Source: Osmia lignaria lignaria
Lineage: Eukaryota > Arthropoda > Insecta > Hymenoptera > Megachilidae
NCBI RefSeq assembly: GCF_051020975.1
Contig: NC_135044.1
Location: 8,558,501 to 8,622,500 of the forward strand
DNA: 64,000 nucleotides
Direction: 5' to 3'
The translations under genes were made by a program, and so were the position numbers. This document shows, in pieces, positions 46,716 to 60,119 of this stretch (its first letter is position 1; every line of letters starts with the position of its first letter). The notes below the pieces were generated by a model. That model was not told the origin of the DNA and searched no databases. It was given only the letters and a program-made list of their open reading frames with translations.

Positions 46716-49700
46716 GCAGTTGGTCGTTTCGTTTGCACAGACAGATTTTAAGCATCAAACTTAAGTAGTGATTGTAAATTATTAAAAAGAAAAAAAGATT
46801 TGTGGTACGCAGAGCAACGCGAGCGCGTGTGAATGGAAGTATATGCAGTGTTAATCATTATACAAAATTGCCTTAGTGTGACAATTATCAAGTGCAAACT
46901 GCTCAATATCGCACCATGTGGTAGAACTATGTTCATTGCTCGTTATGCCCATTGTCAGAAAGAAAGAAAAAAGAAAAAAAAAAAGAAACAAACTCTTCAG
47001 TGATAAAACGCTACGACTTTTTATAAAGAAGAAGCACATTTTACGCTTTGTTAAATAATTATCACGTGTTCAATACACGCCGCATTCGCTAATTCTATTG
47101 AACATGTACAGTCATTTTTTAATAATTTATTTTATAAAAAAGAGAAAAAAAGGATGAAGATTCGTAATAAGATTGTTCTTCTTTTTTATAAAGAATTTCT
47201 ATGAAATAGTTCTCAAAGTAACATCCGAATGATATTCTAAACAAAATATACATTTAAAACGTATTCATTTCTCTATTTTATACTATTTTATTTAAGAATC
47301 TCGCAGTGAGTGTTTGATCATTTGTTGACATACGTAATTTACTTTAATTGCTCGAAAAAAATAATACAAATTTCCATACGAAAATATTGCAATCCTGACG
47401 CCGGCGTATTACTATATTTAATTAAGCAAATATTCGTGTGGAATAAATATTCAGTAAACTAGTTCCATATTCTATGCGTAGTTACCAGGAAGGGATATTA
47501 CCAAAGTGATACTATTTGGCAAATTTACGAATGGTAGTAGAATCTGTTTAATCGGGAGTGTTTGCACATTATTCAGAAAAATGGCTCGTACAATTTCTTG
47601 ATAATTAAGGCAAACATTTTCAGATGGTTTTATTCAATTTCTTCTCTGGACTGTAATAAGAGCCATTTTTTGTGTGCAATTATTACGCATATTAAATAAG
47701 CGTTAAGTAATCTTAGGCTGAAACAATGATGAACTATGAAAATTGGAATTGGAACAAAAAATATGCGTTATAATTACAATGTTGTCATACATTTTTTCAT
47801 ACATTTTGCTTTAGCCTAATGTTGCTTTTTCTTCTCTCAACAAATAGGAGATAATAATCATAAATGTATGGCGCTGTTTAGACGATGCGCCTCGGCTTAT
47901 ATGCAGTTCTTAATCGTTTTTCTTTTTAAGAAAATTAAGAAGAAAAAAAAACACGAAGGAAACTTTATAATTTATAAACAATAAATTTTTGTCGAGTTTC
48001 AATTCATTGTTTTACACATCAAATGACGAATCCTGTGCTTTCGCTTGGCTGAAGTTTATTTATTTAAATGAAAGACATAAGCAATGTTATGTATATTTTT
48101 TTTTTTTTTTTTTTTACGTGACAAAACGTAACATTAAGATGTTACTTTCGTCGCCAGCAATGAAAATAATTCGACCTGTGGTGGATAGTTTTCAAAGTAG
48201 TTCAACAACGTTTTGGCATTTGATCATCAGTATTTTGCTATGTTGTTTGGTTTTTAATCAAAACAGAATTTCCTCTTTTCTTTTTTTATTGATTATACTA
48301 TAACTATACAATCTTACGTCTGTTGTAAACATCTTACTTCTATAGATTATCACAATTTGTAATCATCTCTTGTGTTGTTACATGTTGTAAGTGCGTTCAA
48401 GATGTGTATGTAGTTTGTATTTTCAGTTGTCAAGTATAAGTATTATTTTTTTTAAAAGAAAAGAAATGTGATTTTTGTTAAGCATCATGCAAATATCGGA
48501 ATCATGTTATATTTGCAATCTAGAAGGAAATTTAAACGATGAATAAAGAGGCATTGTTGAAGTTATACACATGCTATATTAGCTAAATGTTTTTACGTGG
48601 ATAATGGTATGTTGAATGCGAGTGATTTAGGTATATAAAATTCTGTTTGTTATAATTTAGCTGTTCGACTGTTTAATGTCGATACGTTAATTAACTTCTA
48701 CACGTCTCGTGATGATGACAATAATTTAGGTAGTTAATGTTATAACTTGTATACTATAAGTTTATAGACTTATACGCCATGATGGATTACATTTTTGTCA
48801 TCACCAGTGAGGTAGGGTTTAAAGTGACTAAAGAAAGTAAAAAAAAAAAAAGTAAAAAAAAAAAAATTATCCTCGTGCAATGGTTGTACGAGTTAGTTAC
48901 ATACATGTATGTACATAAGAAAGAAAACGTTCGTTATCCAGAACGTACAGTTTACTGCCAGAATGAAACTTATATAGCATATATCTTTCTTTGGCTCGAT
49001 AATTATGATAAATATTTGCCTATGTGTGAATAATATATTTGTGATGAAAGTAATACAATGGTGTTTACTATGTCACTTTTGACATTTAGTGTTAAAAGAA
49101 AACAGATACACAAAATAAAAAAGAAAGAAACCAGAAAGTTAATATGTGTAGGTATACAGAAATGTAATTGAAAATGAGGATAAACAAGTATGTACCTCTA
49201 ATAATGTTCTGCTATTCGTTTTCCTTTAGAGAGATTTTATTAGGTACAAGTTGAAATTGTCAAAAAGAAAAGTTAATCGAAACCGAGGACAATATAAAAT
49301 AAGATAATATTTATTATTTCATGAAATACAATTAGTATATGCCTTTCCAATATTCATACTCCGCTATACTCTTTTTATAAATCCATAGTCATATACTAGG
49401 ACAGAAACATTTGCTTCCATTTCTTTTTTTCTTCCCTTTCATTTTATGTATAATTTTGGTTCAACCATTGAAACTTCTTATCGAAATCAGAATGAGCACA
49501 TTTATTGCTGAAGATTCAAGAATTCGTTGGAAGTAGTGTTTCTTGTCCTAGTTTTAGCAACGATTAACAATATTTTCTCTTGCATATCTTTTTGAACTGT
49601 TTCTTTTATATATATATATATAGAATTTAATAATACAATTTATTTCAAGATTGCAAAATATATCCAGTGTACATACAAATATCATATTGTTACATGACTT

Positions 49701-50264
49701 AATTTTATATTGGTTACTTTTTGTCTGAATACATAATTATGAGTTTATACAAATTTATCAGTCGTATCTTCAAAATGATGGCAACAAGAATGATTTTTTT
49801 TTTTTTTTTTTCAAAATCGTCCTGGAGAACGTACAAATAGTCCGGCTATTTGTCTGATTAATTTTATGAATTAAGAAATATCTCATACAAATATCTATTT
49901 ATTAAAATTACTGTTAAACATGTTGATTTTTTAAATTTTGTAACAATGTCCAAGAAAACATGTATTATTTTGTATTTAAAGGTTTCTTAGTTGAAAACTT
50001 TTAATAAAACAACTGTATTATTAATATAGTGACGTCTATGGGAAGCATAATTAAATGTATACTTATGAGACAATGAGAAATGTGTTGGAAGATGATGTAC
50101 AGTACAGTGCAGCTTAGACTTCTATTAGTTAAGAAAAAGAGAAAAACTCATTCCCTTCTACTTATTCTTAATCACGAGAAGCCCAAGTTACATTCGAATG
50201 TACCAAAAACACGATAAATATCAAGAAATTTCAAATGTTTCTATACGTTACGATTTGGTCATTA
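46716..50264. other. PRODH 3' region and intergenic DNA
   Basis: AT-rich with many A and T homopolymers (for example near 48090, 48840 and 49790). Long 3' untranslated sequence is likely. No supported gene in either strand. Confidence 0.45.
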
Positions 50265-51616
50265 TACAGGGTGGGCCACGCAACTGTTTCAGGTGATAAC
50301 TCTGTTATTAACGCATTCATGAAAAAATGCCAAAGGAGAAAGATAAATAGTTCGAAGAGCACTAAATCGGTAGGCCCATAGATTTTATAAAGTGCAAACA
50401 ATGCACGTGCAATTAACAATTGCATCAATTTTTTAAATGGAAATGCATATTTCTTTTTGCACAGATCGATTCCCCTATTAATTCTGCGTAAAAAATAAAA
50501 ATAAGTATAATATCTCGATATTCACGAAAAACCATATTATTTTCCAAATTTTAAACGGCTCTTTCTCCCTTACTTTCTCTCTGGGCTCTTTCTTCTCCTC
50601 TCTTTTCACCCTTTATTTTCACTTTTTTTTCATATTTTTTAGCCTGCGGGTGCTGGAATGCTGACTGGGGGTGATGGTACCTCTAAGGACGGGCCTGGTT
50701 GCAAACCCAAAACATATCCCTTATGTTACAGGGGCACAGTGTGCGAAGTAAAGTGCCCTCATATACGAGGAGTTAACTTGGGTCTATTTTGATCCGCTTA
50801 CGCTTCAGAAAATCTCAATTTCAAAAAGTATTTGAAAATTCAGCTGTTTCGCGCCAAGAATAATCCTACAAAATCAGGGATGGTAGCTGGAGGCGCCCTT
50901 GCAGTTCGCGGAAATATTACTTACGAATCGGCGACGGAGAGTGCGATCCTCGATCTTGAAAAGTGCGCGCGTGAGACCGATGACCTGAAGTCATGGCGCA
51001 GCTAGAAGAATCTGGCTACACAGTGAACCTTCGCACGGTTGAGACTTCGCGAGTGAACCTGTAGCGTAAATGGGTCAAAATGGACCCAAGTAAACTCCTC
51101 GTACATGAGAGCACCTTACTTCGTACACTCCGCCCCTGTAACATAAGGGATATCTTTTGGGTTTGTAACCAGGCCCGTCCTTGGAGGTACCACCACCCCT
51201 GCTCAGCTTCGCAGAGAGTGCAGCGCCCAGCACCCGTTGGCTAAAAAAAAAGAAAAAAAAAGTGAAAATAAAGGGTGAAAAGAGAGAAGAAGAAAGAGCC
51301 CAGAGAGAAAGTAAGGGAGAAAGAGCCGTTTAAAATTTGGAAAATAATATGGTTTTTCGTGAATATCTCGAGAACTACTTATTTTTGTTTTTTACGCAGA
51401 ATTAATAAGGGAATCGATCTGTGCAAAAAGAAATATGCATTTCCATTTAAAAAATTGATGCAATTGTTAATTGCACGTGCATTGTACTTTATAAAATCTA
51501 AGAGCCTACTGATATAGTGCCCTTCGAACCATTTATCTTTCTCTTTTGGCATTTATTTATGAATGTGTTAATAACGGTGTTATCACCTGGAACAGCTGCG
51601 TGGCCCATCCTCTACA
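50265..51616. mobile_element. 1.35-kb foldback element
   Basis: Inverted arms of roughly 520 bp, 50265-50790 and 51080-51616, surround a unique centre of about 290 bp. The ends are ACAGGGTGGGCCACGCAACT and, inverted, GAGGATGGGCCACGCAGCTG. Within the arms an AGCCTGCGGGTGCTGG-type block and CCCTTATGTTACAGGGGC are mirrored. No transposase frame is visible. Confidence 0.8.
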
Positions 51617-52079
51617 GAAGAGGAGAGAGTATTTGAATCGTTGAAGATGTACACAATCTCCAGCGTAACAATGTCTTATTCAGAAAAGACTTATAATATT
51701 CCGTTTTTCTAAATTTGTCGATCAGTGAGTGTATTAATAATGCATTTGGCGCGATAAAAATTGAGTAACGCGTTCTTTTTTCTGTTCGTTGAAGCGTACG
51801 TTTTGTTGTTGGTTTTTTAAATTAGAAATGTACAATTTGTACAATGAATTGTTACTTATTTATGCGAATGATAAAGCTTTGGTATCAACCGTAAATATGT
51901 AATTATAATTCAACTATTATTCGTTCAACGAGGGATCATACCTGTTTTACGCAGTTCAGGAATGCTCTCTACTCCTGCTTCTACCTTCATGTGATGGATA
52001 AAAAAATATGCGAATAGAGAAAACACGTACTAACGTCACGAAGATCGGGAGTATACTGAATATAAGATGGTTGGATATG

Positions 52080-52145
52080 CCGCGCAGTACCACTACGCGC
52101 TTGCGCAGACGTAGCGTGCTCGAACCACGCATGCGCAGAATGAAC
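52080..52145. promoter_or_regulatory. NRF1-type motif cluster, possible promoter
   Basis: TTGCGCAGACG near 52101 and GCATGCGCAG at 52129-52138 resemble the nuclear respiratory factor 1 site (repeated GCGCA/TGCGC). The block is CpG-rich within AT-rich DNA. On the minus strand it leads to a donor-like AACAG|GTATGA near 51944; on the plus strand a 26-codon frame (MNENSYNKYGLLLNELIDT) follows. No gene can be assigned. Confidence 0.4.
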
Positions 52146-52806
52146 GAAAACTCGTACAACAAATATGGTCTCCTGTTGAACGAATTAATAGACACCTATC
52201 CTTATATTAAATACTTATAGTAATTTCATTTTTCGTTTCTGTGATACAGGGCAGATATATTTTAACGATCACCTTTTTTTCTTTTTCCACGCACAATTAT
52301 AATTAATTTGGTTTTGAAAGACATCAGGTACATTTCGACGTTTCAACGTCAATGATTTGTCAGAAAGATACTACGATGATCAATCGTTAATAACATTATA
52401 TGTACTACATATATGCTATGATCGTTCAGTCTTGTACGACAATTTATGTTAAATTGTTCGTACTATAACGGAACAAGAGATTTTCTGTAAGAGCATTTAT
52501 GCTTGATGATGAATTCTTTGTGATTTATTTTATTCATGTTCGTTCCATTCAACTTTTAAGAAAGACTATGTTTAGTAAAGCCTGTAAAATTGTTAACATT
52601 TCATGTTAAAATATATTGTTATCAAATCATTGAAATGTTTCATTTTTAATTTTAATCCAGATATAAAATATAAGTTGTGCTCAATATTATATAGAGACAT
52701 ATTTCGCATCTACACCTTTCTGTACCGAGTACAGAAATATTTGGACATTACTTATATTTCGTAATTAAAATCTTTTCGAGAGTTTATTCAAAATGAAATA
52801 AAAAAT

Positions 52807-55324
52807 TCAGCCTTCAGATACAGGAAGAACACTGCAGTGGTCTGTAACGCTTGTCCGATGTTCATTCGTAGATGGCAAAGAAACTTCTGCCACTACCTCT
52901 TTCACGGATACATTTTGTTCGATAGTACTAATATTTGTAGTTTGATTTTCTTCAGTGTTACACGCGAAAGCAACACTGTTTACCCTACGTCTTGAATGTT
53001 TCTTTGTTTTACATATACTGTGTCCTGGAAAGAGCTTCCTGTTTCTATTATGTCTCCTTGTCCTTCTTAAGCCAAATGGAACGAACTTATCTCAATCTCT
53101 GTAACGAGCTTCTATTTTCGTATTTGAACCCAGATCACTTGTAGTTGGATCTCTCAGTCACAATGGTGCTAGGCTTTTACCTCTTTTAGCCAGTCTAATC
53201 TCTAACCATATGTAAGGAACTACCGAGAGAAGTAGCACACAAGCAAGACCAAGTACACGAAATCGTGTGCAGACCAATCCATGTAAACCAAGAGTCAGAG
53301 CAAGTCCAAGCCACCTCCAAAAGAGGGACGTTGATAAAGGTCCTTGCCAAGAGTTTGGATACAATCCCAATACTAATGCTGTACAGATTAAACGATTTCT
53401 TTTAATATTTGAACTATACAGAAAGGATGATATGTAACTTACTGTATATTAGAGTTTCCCAAATGGAATTGCAAACTCCCCAAGCAGCAGATATAACATG
53501 AAAAAGTGCTGGATCGTCACCAGATGGTCTCCAAGTGATCAAGACCAGTAATAAACACGCATGAAATACAAATCCTACAACTTTTCAAGAATATATGTAT
53601 ATATATATATCAATTATTAAAACTGTTAACAGCAATAAAAGAATAATTATTATACCACTTACCTACAACAAAATACCTTTTAATATGCCTCAAAAGCATG
53701 GATAAAGTAACACCAGCAAGAGCTTGCAAAGATGCTAAACTTAGAAAACTTAATGTTACTGTACCAGCTCCTCCCAATGCACAGACTACGTATGCCTATA
53801 AAATAATAGGTGAAACGTTTATGCAACTAACTTGATAAGAGTTACTCAAGTAGTGAAATAGCTTTTGTTACAGTGGATACTTACTTCTATAAAATCTGCA
53901 TAGATGAAACCCTGTTCAAGTCCGATGAAAAGTGTTAACGGCGCAGCCAATTGTAACTTAGGATCTTGAAATGCAGTTTTTATAGATGTGAGAATACTTT
54001 TAGTGCTATGTTTTTCATTTACAGTCTGTGGTTCCTTCATTCTAGAATCGAGGAAAGCACAGGATATACTTAAACCTAGGACAGCAAGACCGAGCCATAT
54101 GCTAACTAACATCTTTGATGTTCCAGATGATAATGTAGGTAAATTAGTTGTGCCATTGTAAAGATAAATCTCTTCTGGACAATATTCTGCTCCGCACATA
54201 TCATTTACCTCACCGTTTATTGTACTAAGAGATATTGAATTTGTTAGTTTCACAAGTATGGCAGCGATTAGACAACCTGAGGACAAAGTTTTATTTGTAA
54301 ATAACTTTACTCTTCAAAGATAATAGCCATAGATTTTTAACGTTCATACCCAATGCAAGACCCAAATCTTCTGCTAATTTAATCCCTCGATTAAGTCTTC
54401 TCAAAAGGCACTCGCGTCTTGTTTCATCAGGATCCTCAGGATCGACAGATACCAGAGCTAAACTCGTTGCCGATGCATTTACATGTGATACCCTTGCTAT
54501 GAAACTTGGGCTCATGCATGCACCCAGCATAGCGTAACTGGGTAGCAATATATACCTGTGAATAAAAATATCAATAATTGCATTATCCGTATACACGATT
54601 AAAACTTGGCGAGTTCAAATAATCCACCATTTAGGATAAAGATGTACTCCGACAAAAATGGTGGTGGCCACGTGGCTGCTGCTTATTGCAAGATTTGTTC
54701 CAAATCGCTGCACGAGGATCGGCGCGAAGCAAGTGGTGATTGTTGCGGTTGCGAAAAGTAGAGCCAACAACATCGGCCCCAGTTGAGGATTGAAGGTACC
54801 AAGACCAGCCTGTAAGGGAAATATGGGCAGCGTGGCGGCTGAACAGCTCGCGTGTCCTAACAGAAGAGCAGCGCAATGCCTTAGAATCGCTTTCTTCGGC
54901 GGTCTTGGACCGGAAGGTGCTGCCCTTACAGCTGCTATCAAACGACGCACAGACGACGCTCCTGCAGAGGAATTCATCGAATCTCGTCGACGCCAGGACA
55001 AGGCTGATGTTCTGGTTGAACGACAGGAGATTGGAGAGTATGCTGCCATATGCTGTAAATTAACATTATTTGGAGGGGGTTGGACCGGGGTCTTAACGAA
55101 TCTTAAATGTGAAGTTTAAACACTAGACGTACCTCCAGCATAGTATCATTGTCCCACAGAGTGTGGTGATGACCACTGCTTCTTGCGCGTCTATGGGTAT
55201 GCGCTAATGGAGGAGGTTGAGCTGGCAACCGAATAGGTCCTAAACCACCGATGGGTGCTGGTCGGTAAGCAGGACTACCGAGCTTCTCCTTCGACAATTC
55301 ATGAAGATTTGGCAACGAGCCCAT
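52807..55324 (-). CDS. UNC-93-like multi-pass membrane protein
   Basis: Major-facilitator-fold member of the UNC-93 family; relatives regulate potassium channels or traffic receptors. Exons on the minus strand: 55324-55133, 55052-54628, 54555-54350, 54276-53885, 53795-53663, 53574-53443, and last 53378-53158 (stop; 502 residues). Alternatively exon 7 ends at 53181 and joins 53090-52807, giving 589 residues. The N-terminus is cytosolic and His/Arg-rich (LAHTHRRARSSGHHHTLW). Helices include ALLLGHASCSAATLPIFPLQ, GPMLLALLFATATITTCFAP, SSHVATTIFVGVHLYPKWY, GCLIAAILVKL, MLVSIWLGLAVLGLSISCAF, LFIGLEQGFIYADFIE, AYVVCALGGAGTVTLSFLSL, VGFVFHACLLLVLITW and LACVLLLSVVPYIWL. NGTTNLP is a glycosylation-type loop. 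The pattern LYPKWYxLLPSYAMLG and FIGLEQGFIYADF are family hallmarks. A 5' untranslated exon ends upstream, with an acceptor at 55485-55486. Family assignment is secure; the exact orthologue is not. Confidence 0.88.
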
Positions 55325-55484
55325 GATTTAATTTCTTCCTCTTTTCCTACTTTAATGTATCTCCTTAGAGCCCAACGCCTCGCTGATTCTCGTTCGAATC
55401 ATTGTCAAGGAAGCGTGCGGTTATTAACATTGCTGCGATGATTTTCTTTCACCTTCCATCCATTCATCTACTGCTTACGTGTAC

Positions 55485-57173
55485 CTGAAATTAACAAAAG
55501 TTATTACAATGTTTATGGGAAAGCCGCAATGGAGCGAGCGGCAAGTGAATGGATAACGGACCATCCAACTGACCGGCAGAGGATTGAAATCATCTCTCGA
55601 GCGAACTCTAAGTCCACAACGAGAACCGGATGTACCAAATCCATTACTGATCCGCTCTTTCATTTCCACTATGTTAAAGTTAAAATTATAAACTGTTCGA
55701 TAGTTTAAATGGAAGGATTCATCGATTCGTGTGAAATCTCCGTTATAACGCGGTGAGCTGTTCTTCATTATCTCCGTATTGCGATGGTACTTCGCGGGAG
55801 TCTTGCATAATTGATCTAGCAATTCTTGGAGTGCAATCCCGTCAATTATGCAAGAAATAAAAAAGAGAAAAAACACACGAAGATAAAGATCCCGTAGTCA
55901 CCTACAGGACCTTGAACGAGAACTTAGAACGGAGGAACTGACTAATTGTTAGCTTAATAAGCGTATACCGCCGTCGGCCTTGATATTGGTTCGTGGAAGG
56001 ATTTCGACCAATCGTGGATGGCAGTTAATATATTGGAAACATAAATCAATGGAAATCTCGTGGCTGTTGAATTTATACTATAAATTTCCATTTCAAATGG
56101 AATCGTGGTAAAGACCTGTATATGTATAGAAAATAATTTTCAAGTATGATGGAAAACAAACCTCGTCTCTTAAAGTTGCACTATTCTATTATCCAGAATT
56201 CAACATGACTTTTCATCCAGTAACGTCCCATCGAAGTCATTTTAATTCGTTAATCACATGATACAAAACCAATACAAAGTAGTCGATGAAAACACTGCTT
56301 TAAAAAAAGCACACACGCACCTAAACTCGTCAGTTTCTTCGTCTACTGAAAAATAATCACAAAGGATTCGTAACAAGCTGAAAGCACATTTAAACGATCT
56401 GCGTTTCAACGTATCATCATGTACCTGCACCACTCTCCTGTCATTATTTACCGTGTATTTATATCACTTGTATCTTCGTAGGCAATAATCGATAAACCAT
56501 GTTATAAACCGCAGGACTAAGGGGAATCCCACACATTGATACCAACAACGATATCATTCATTTCTCCAATGATTCGTTCTTATTTACACAATTTTCACAA
56601 ACTGCTTTCTCCTTTTTTTATTAACGAAGAACGAGGTTTTTTGATCGCGATTTAAACGCGGCACCACGGTAGGTTACCTACCGCGTTAGGGGCACGCGCA
56701 ACCTGTAGAACTTTGTACATTTAACAAACGAGTTAACAAAAATTAGATTATTTAAGACGTTTAGTAAATCAGAGTTGTATAAACGGGGATATGCAGTGTC
56801 CATTCAGGGTCCAACGAAAGTAGCAACACCAAGAGCACGATTCTCCTCCCTCGGTTGGACTCGGTGTTGCTCGCCATCGTTCGTTCTCCTTTTGGTGTAC
56901 CACTTCTCTTGATATGGTCGATAACAGGGAGAGTGCGTACTACATCCTACCCTGTTCCTGCGAAATCTTAAGTGCACGAGAGTGAAACAGCCGTTTCACA
57001 GCCACTCGATTCTATTTTACAGCCGAAGATCAAGTTGATGGATACTTAACGCGTTCGATGCGGTACGGGACAGGTCCCATGTCGTGGTTTCATTCGGGGT
57101 GGGCCGATTAACATTGGACCTCCGTTTCGTTACGTATCAGGCTGATACATTTCTGTTACTTTTTAGAGAAATA
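55485..57173. other. Region upstream of the UNC-93-like gene
   Basis: Probably holds the UNC-93 promoter and a non-coding exon; a donor-like CTGTAG|GTGACT on the minus strand lies near 55903. At 57052 the string TTAACGCGTTCGATGCGG resembles a piggyBac-type MITE end, but no partner end was found. Confidence 0.4.
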
Positions 57174-57750
57174 GATACTCGATATTAATTTACGCTATTG
57201 CTTTCAAGCTTCTTTATTAATAATGAAAGTATGTATATAGTACCGAGCACGATCCTTAAGGAAAATGGAAGATCCTAGAGGAATCCTAGGGAACCCTAGC
57301 ATGCTCAGCAGTGCATGTACATACAGTATCGAGCATAGCAGGTTCTTTTTTTATAAAAAAGATACTCGATATTAATTTACGCTATTACTTTCAAGCTTCT
57401 TTATTAATAATGAAAATATGTATATAATACCGAGCACGATCCCTAAGGAAAATGGAAAATACTAGAGGAATCCTAGGGAACCCTAGCATGCTCAGCATTG
57501 TATGTATGTATGTACATATAGTATGCATCATAGTGTCCCTTCGTCTAGTGTATTTAGTAATTTCAAATAAATTATTGAATATTCTAAAGCTTTTATCAGA
57601 TGATTATGTTAATTATTTTAACGCTTTTATTAAATAATTAGATTTTAATATTTGCTGCAGTTAAACTTGGATTCCAAAGTCAGTGCTTTTTCACTAGACG
57701 AACGGACACTATGATGCATACTGTACAGCATCAAGCATAGCAGGATTTTT
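57174..57750. repeat. 187-bp tandem duplication, second unit interrupted
   Basis: GATACTCGATATTAATTTAC begins at 57174 and again at 57361. Both units end with a TCGAGCATAGCAGG-type tail (ATCAAGCATAGCAGG in unit 2). In the second unit that tail is separated by the MITE at 57519-57723. Confidence 0.88.
57519..57723. mobile_element. TA-flanked (Tc1/mariner-like) MITE, copy 2
   Basis: Reverse-oriented relative of 7140-7378. TA at 57517-57518 and 57724-57725. Ends AGTATGCATCATAGTGTCC on both sides. The undamaged first duplication unit gives the empty site: GTACATACAG there against GTACATA, the element, then TACAG here. Confidence 0.88.
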
Positions 57751-60119
57751 TATGACAAATGTATCAAATTTTGAGATAAGAAATAATTTCTAGAATGTGA
57801 TATACACGTTCGAATGACACGTATATATCATACAGTCACGTGCCCTGTTGCGTTCGGTCTGTAGTCACGTTCTACTATTAAAACCGCTACACCACTATAA
57901 CGTACTTAGATATCTCAAGGAAAGTCTTCGAACTTGCGTTATTACATGTTTCAGCGTTAACTGGCATGAGAATCAATTAGTTAAGTGTGTCAATGTTACG
58001 ACGACAATGCAACCAGTACAAAGAACAGATCTGTCTATCTAAACGCAGGTTGATCACCTCAGATTTCGAGTCTTCAAGGAATACCAAATTATAACGAATT
58101 TTGTCTATTCGTATATGAATCTTTCACAGCCAGATTTCCGGGATTTGCAGTTTTAACAGTCGGCCATTGAAGGATTACATTTTTCATGCTGCCTGTAAAG
58201 GAACATGATACAGGCGATCAATAGAAAGAACCTTGGATATCGAAGATCAAGAGTATCTCGTACTCCCACCAGAGATAAATACGCAAGAATTATACTTGCC
58301 TATTAATGCAAGCTATGTTGGTGCCCCTTCCTCGACAAAGTCCACGGAAGGCCCGATCCTTGGATACTTTCTTATAAATGAAGGTTGTCCACCGGCTCGT
58401 TTCTCATTTAACGCTCCATCCCTCGTACAAGAAGGGATTGGTTCATATGTTAGAAAAAATTATTTCTTTCTTTTTGTTTCGCGTTATTGTGCCGTGAAAC
58501 AAATCAATAGTGATCTCAATCGTTTTTGCTTTCAAATTTCGCGCGTGGAACGGCCGTCTTTAACACGTAAGTATCCGTCGAGTGACACGTGATATGTGAT
58601 AAAAAAATACAATTATTCAAAATTGTGTTGGGGCGTCATGTTAAAAATGACTTATTATATTAATTACCATTCTCAGACAATGTACATATTTCATATTTTC
58701 AACTTATTTGCTTCTAACACCAGTTACATGATGCCATGTGTATTGATAGCGATGATTACTTTGAAGAATATAAAAATAAAAATTTTTAAAAAAGTACGCT
58801 TGCGTCAATTGATGCCTCTTAGTCCTTGAGGATAGATGCATTGTGATTTATTAAAATTGTAAAAAAAAAGAAAAAACAGCGTTCATACTAATTTAATTGG
58901 AGCCAGTGATTCAGTAATCATCGTAGTGGATATTCAAAGGAAGTCGGTGGAAAATTTTACCACGAGTGACCATAATTAATCTGATTATCAAAGAGCAAAC
59001 ACGACCGCACGTGTTTTACATTCCGGAACTCATTCCAAACGGTACAACCTTCCGTTTCGAGTATCGAATGTGGCTTGCTTTAATCTACATCGTGCAAACA
59101 CGTAAACGTCCGTGGGTTGAACCTCGATTGCATTATTATTATTTTGCATAATTTGCGCAACTTTTATCATGAAACTGTAAACAGATATAACTGGTTGCAG
59201 TTGCTAACGCGAGGATTTTTAAACGATCCACTTGTCGAGCTATATTTTCTCGTTGGCAAACTTGTTCTAATATCATTTATCAGATTATATTATAATTATA
59301 TTGATCGAACTGTTACTTTTCTTTGATTGCTAATGCATAAAAATATTAATGCGTTCAATACCACCAGGTGATTGAAAATTCCTTATAGGATAGCTGATTC
59401 GACACTTGGCGAATGTTAAGCTTAATCAGTGTCGTTAATTAGGCTTTGAACGTTGATCACTTTTATCCAATTGGCAAAGTTGCACTCTGCTTCCCTATAG
59501 ATACCAAATACATATACGTCCGGAAAGGTAGTGACGCACGGTTAGCGGAGAATAAAGTTGATCAGGCGATTTAATGAACAACAGAATTAATTGCAAGTAC
59601 TTAGTAGTTATTCATGAAGGTGTCCAGCAGGTGATTTAATTGAGAGGCCCGGTGTACTGTTCTCCAATCAGAAGTCCTCAGTACCAGGTATACGCCCATT
59701 AGACGTGTTCAACCTTCGATTTAATATCAGTATATAATTATAGAAAAGTATAGTCTGTTCGGGTCGCACCTCTGTTGCTCTCGTTTCTTATCCCAAGCTC
59801 CCCTTCATTTCGTAAGAATCACGGAATAAAAAAGGATCTTACACATCCGGTTGCTCGCATTGCAAATCAATTTGGTTTCTTGCATCGATGATCATCACGC
59901 ACTACCGTCATGATTTAGCGGACGTTATAAAACGACGTTTAGTCAGCGAGTAGATTAATGATTTACTGTGGAAGACGGAAGTACTTTATGTACACTGTTA
60001 GTTAATTAACAGAATTAATGATTATTGAATTGTAGTTACTGCAATGTAAAAATGTCTTTTTAACGAGTTATCAATTTTCTTTTATTTTCAACGAGTGTAA
60101 ATTAAATCATTTACATGTA
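57751..60119. other. Intergenic DNA, UNC-93 to Tc1 relic
   Basis: No gene that I can support. A frame at 58233-58440 (PEINTQELYLPINASYVGAP) looks somewhat protein-like but has no splice or start support. The rest is AT-rich. Confidence 0.4.

Noticed and set aside
58233..58592. 119-codon frame between the UNC-93 and MFS genes
   Set aside because: First half looks plausible, second half is AT-driven; no splice signals or known domain, so not called as a gene.
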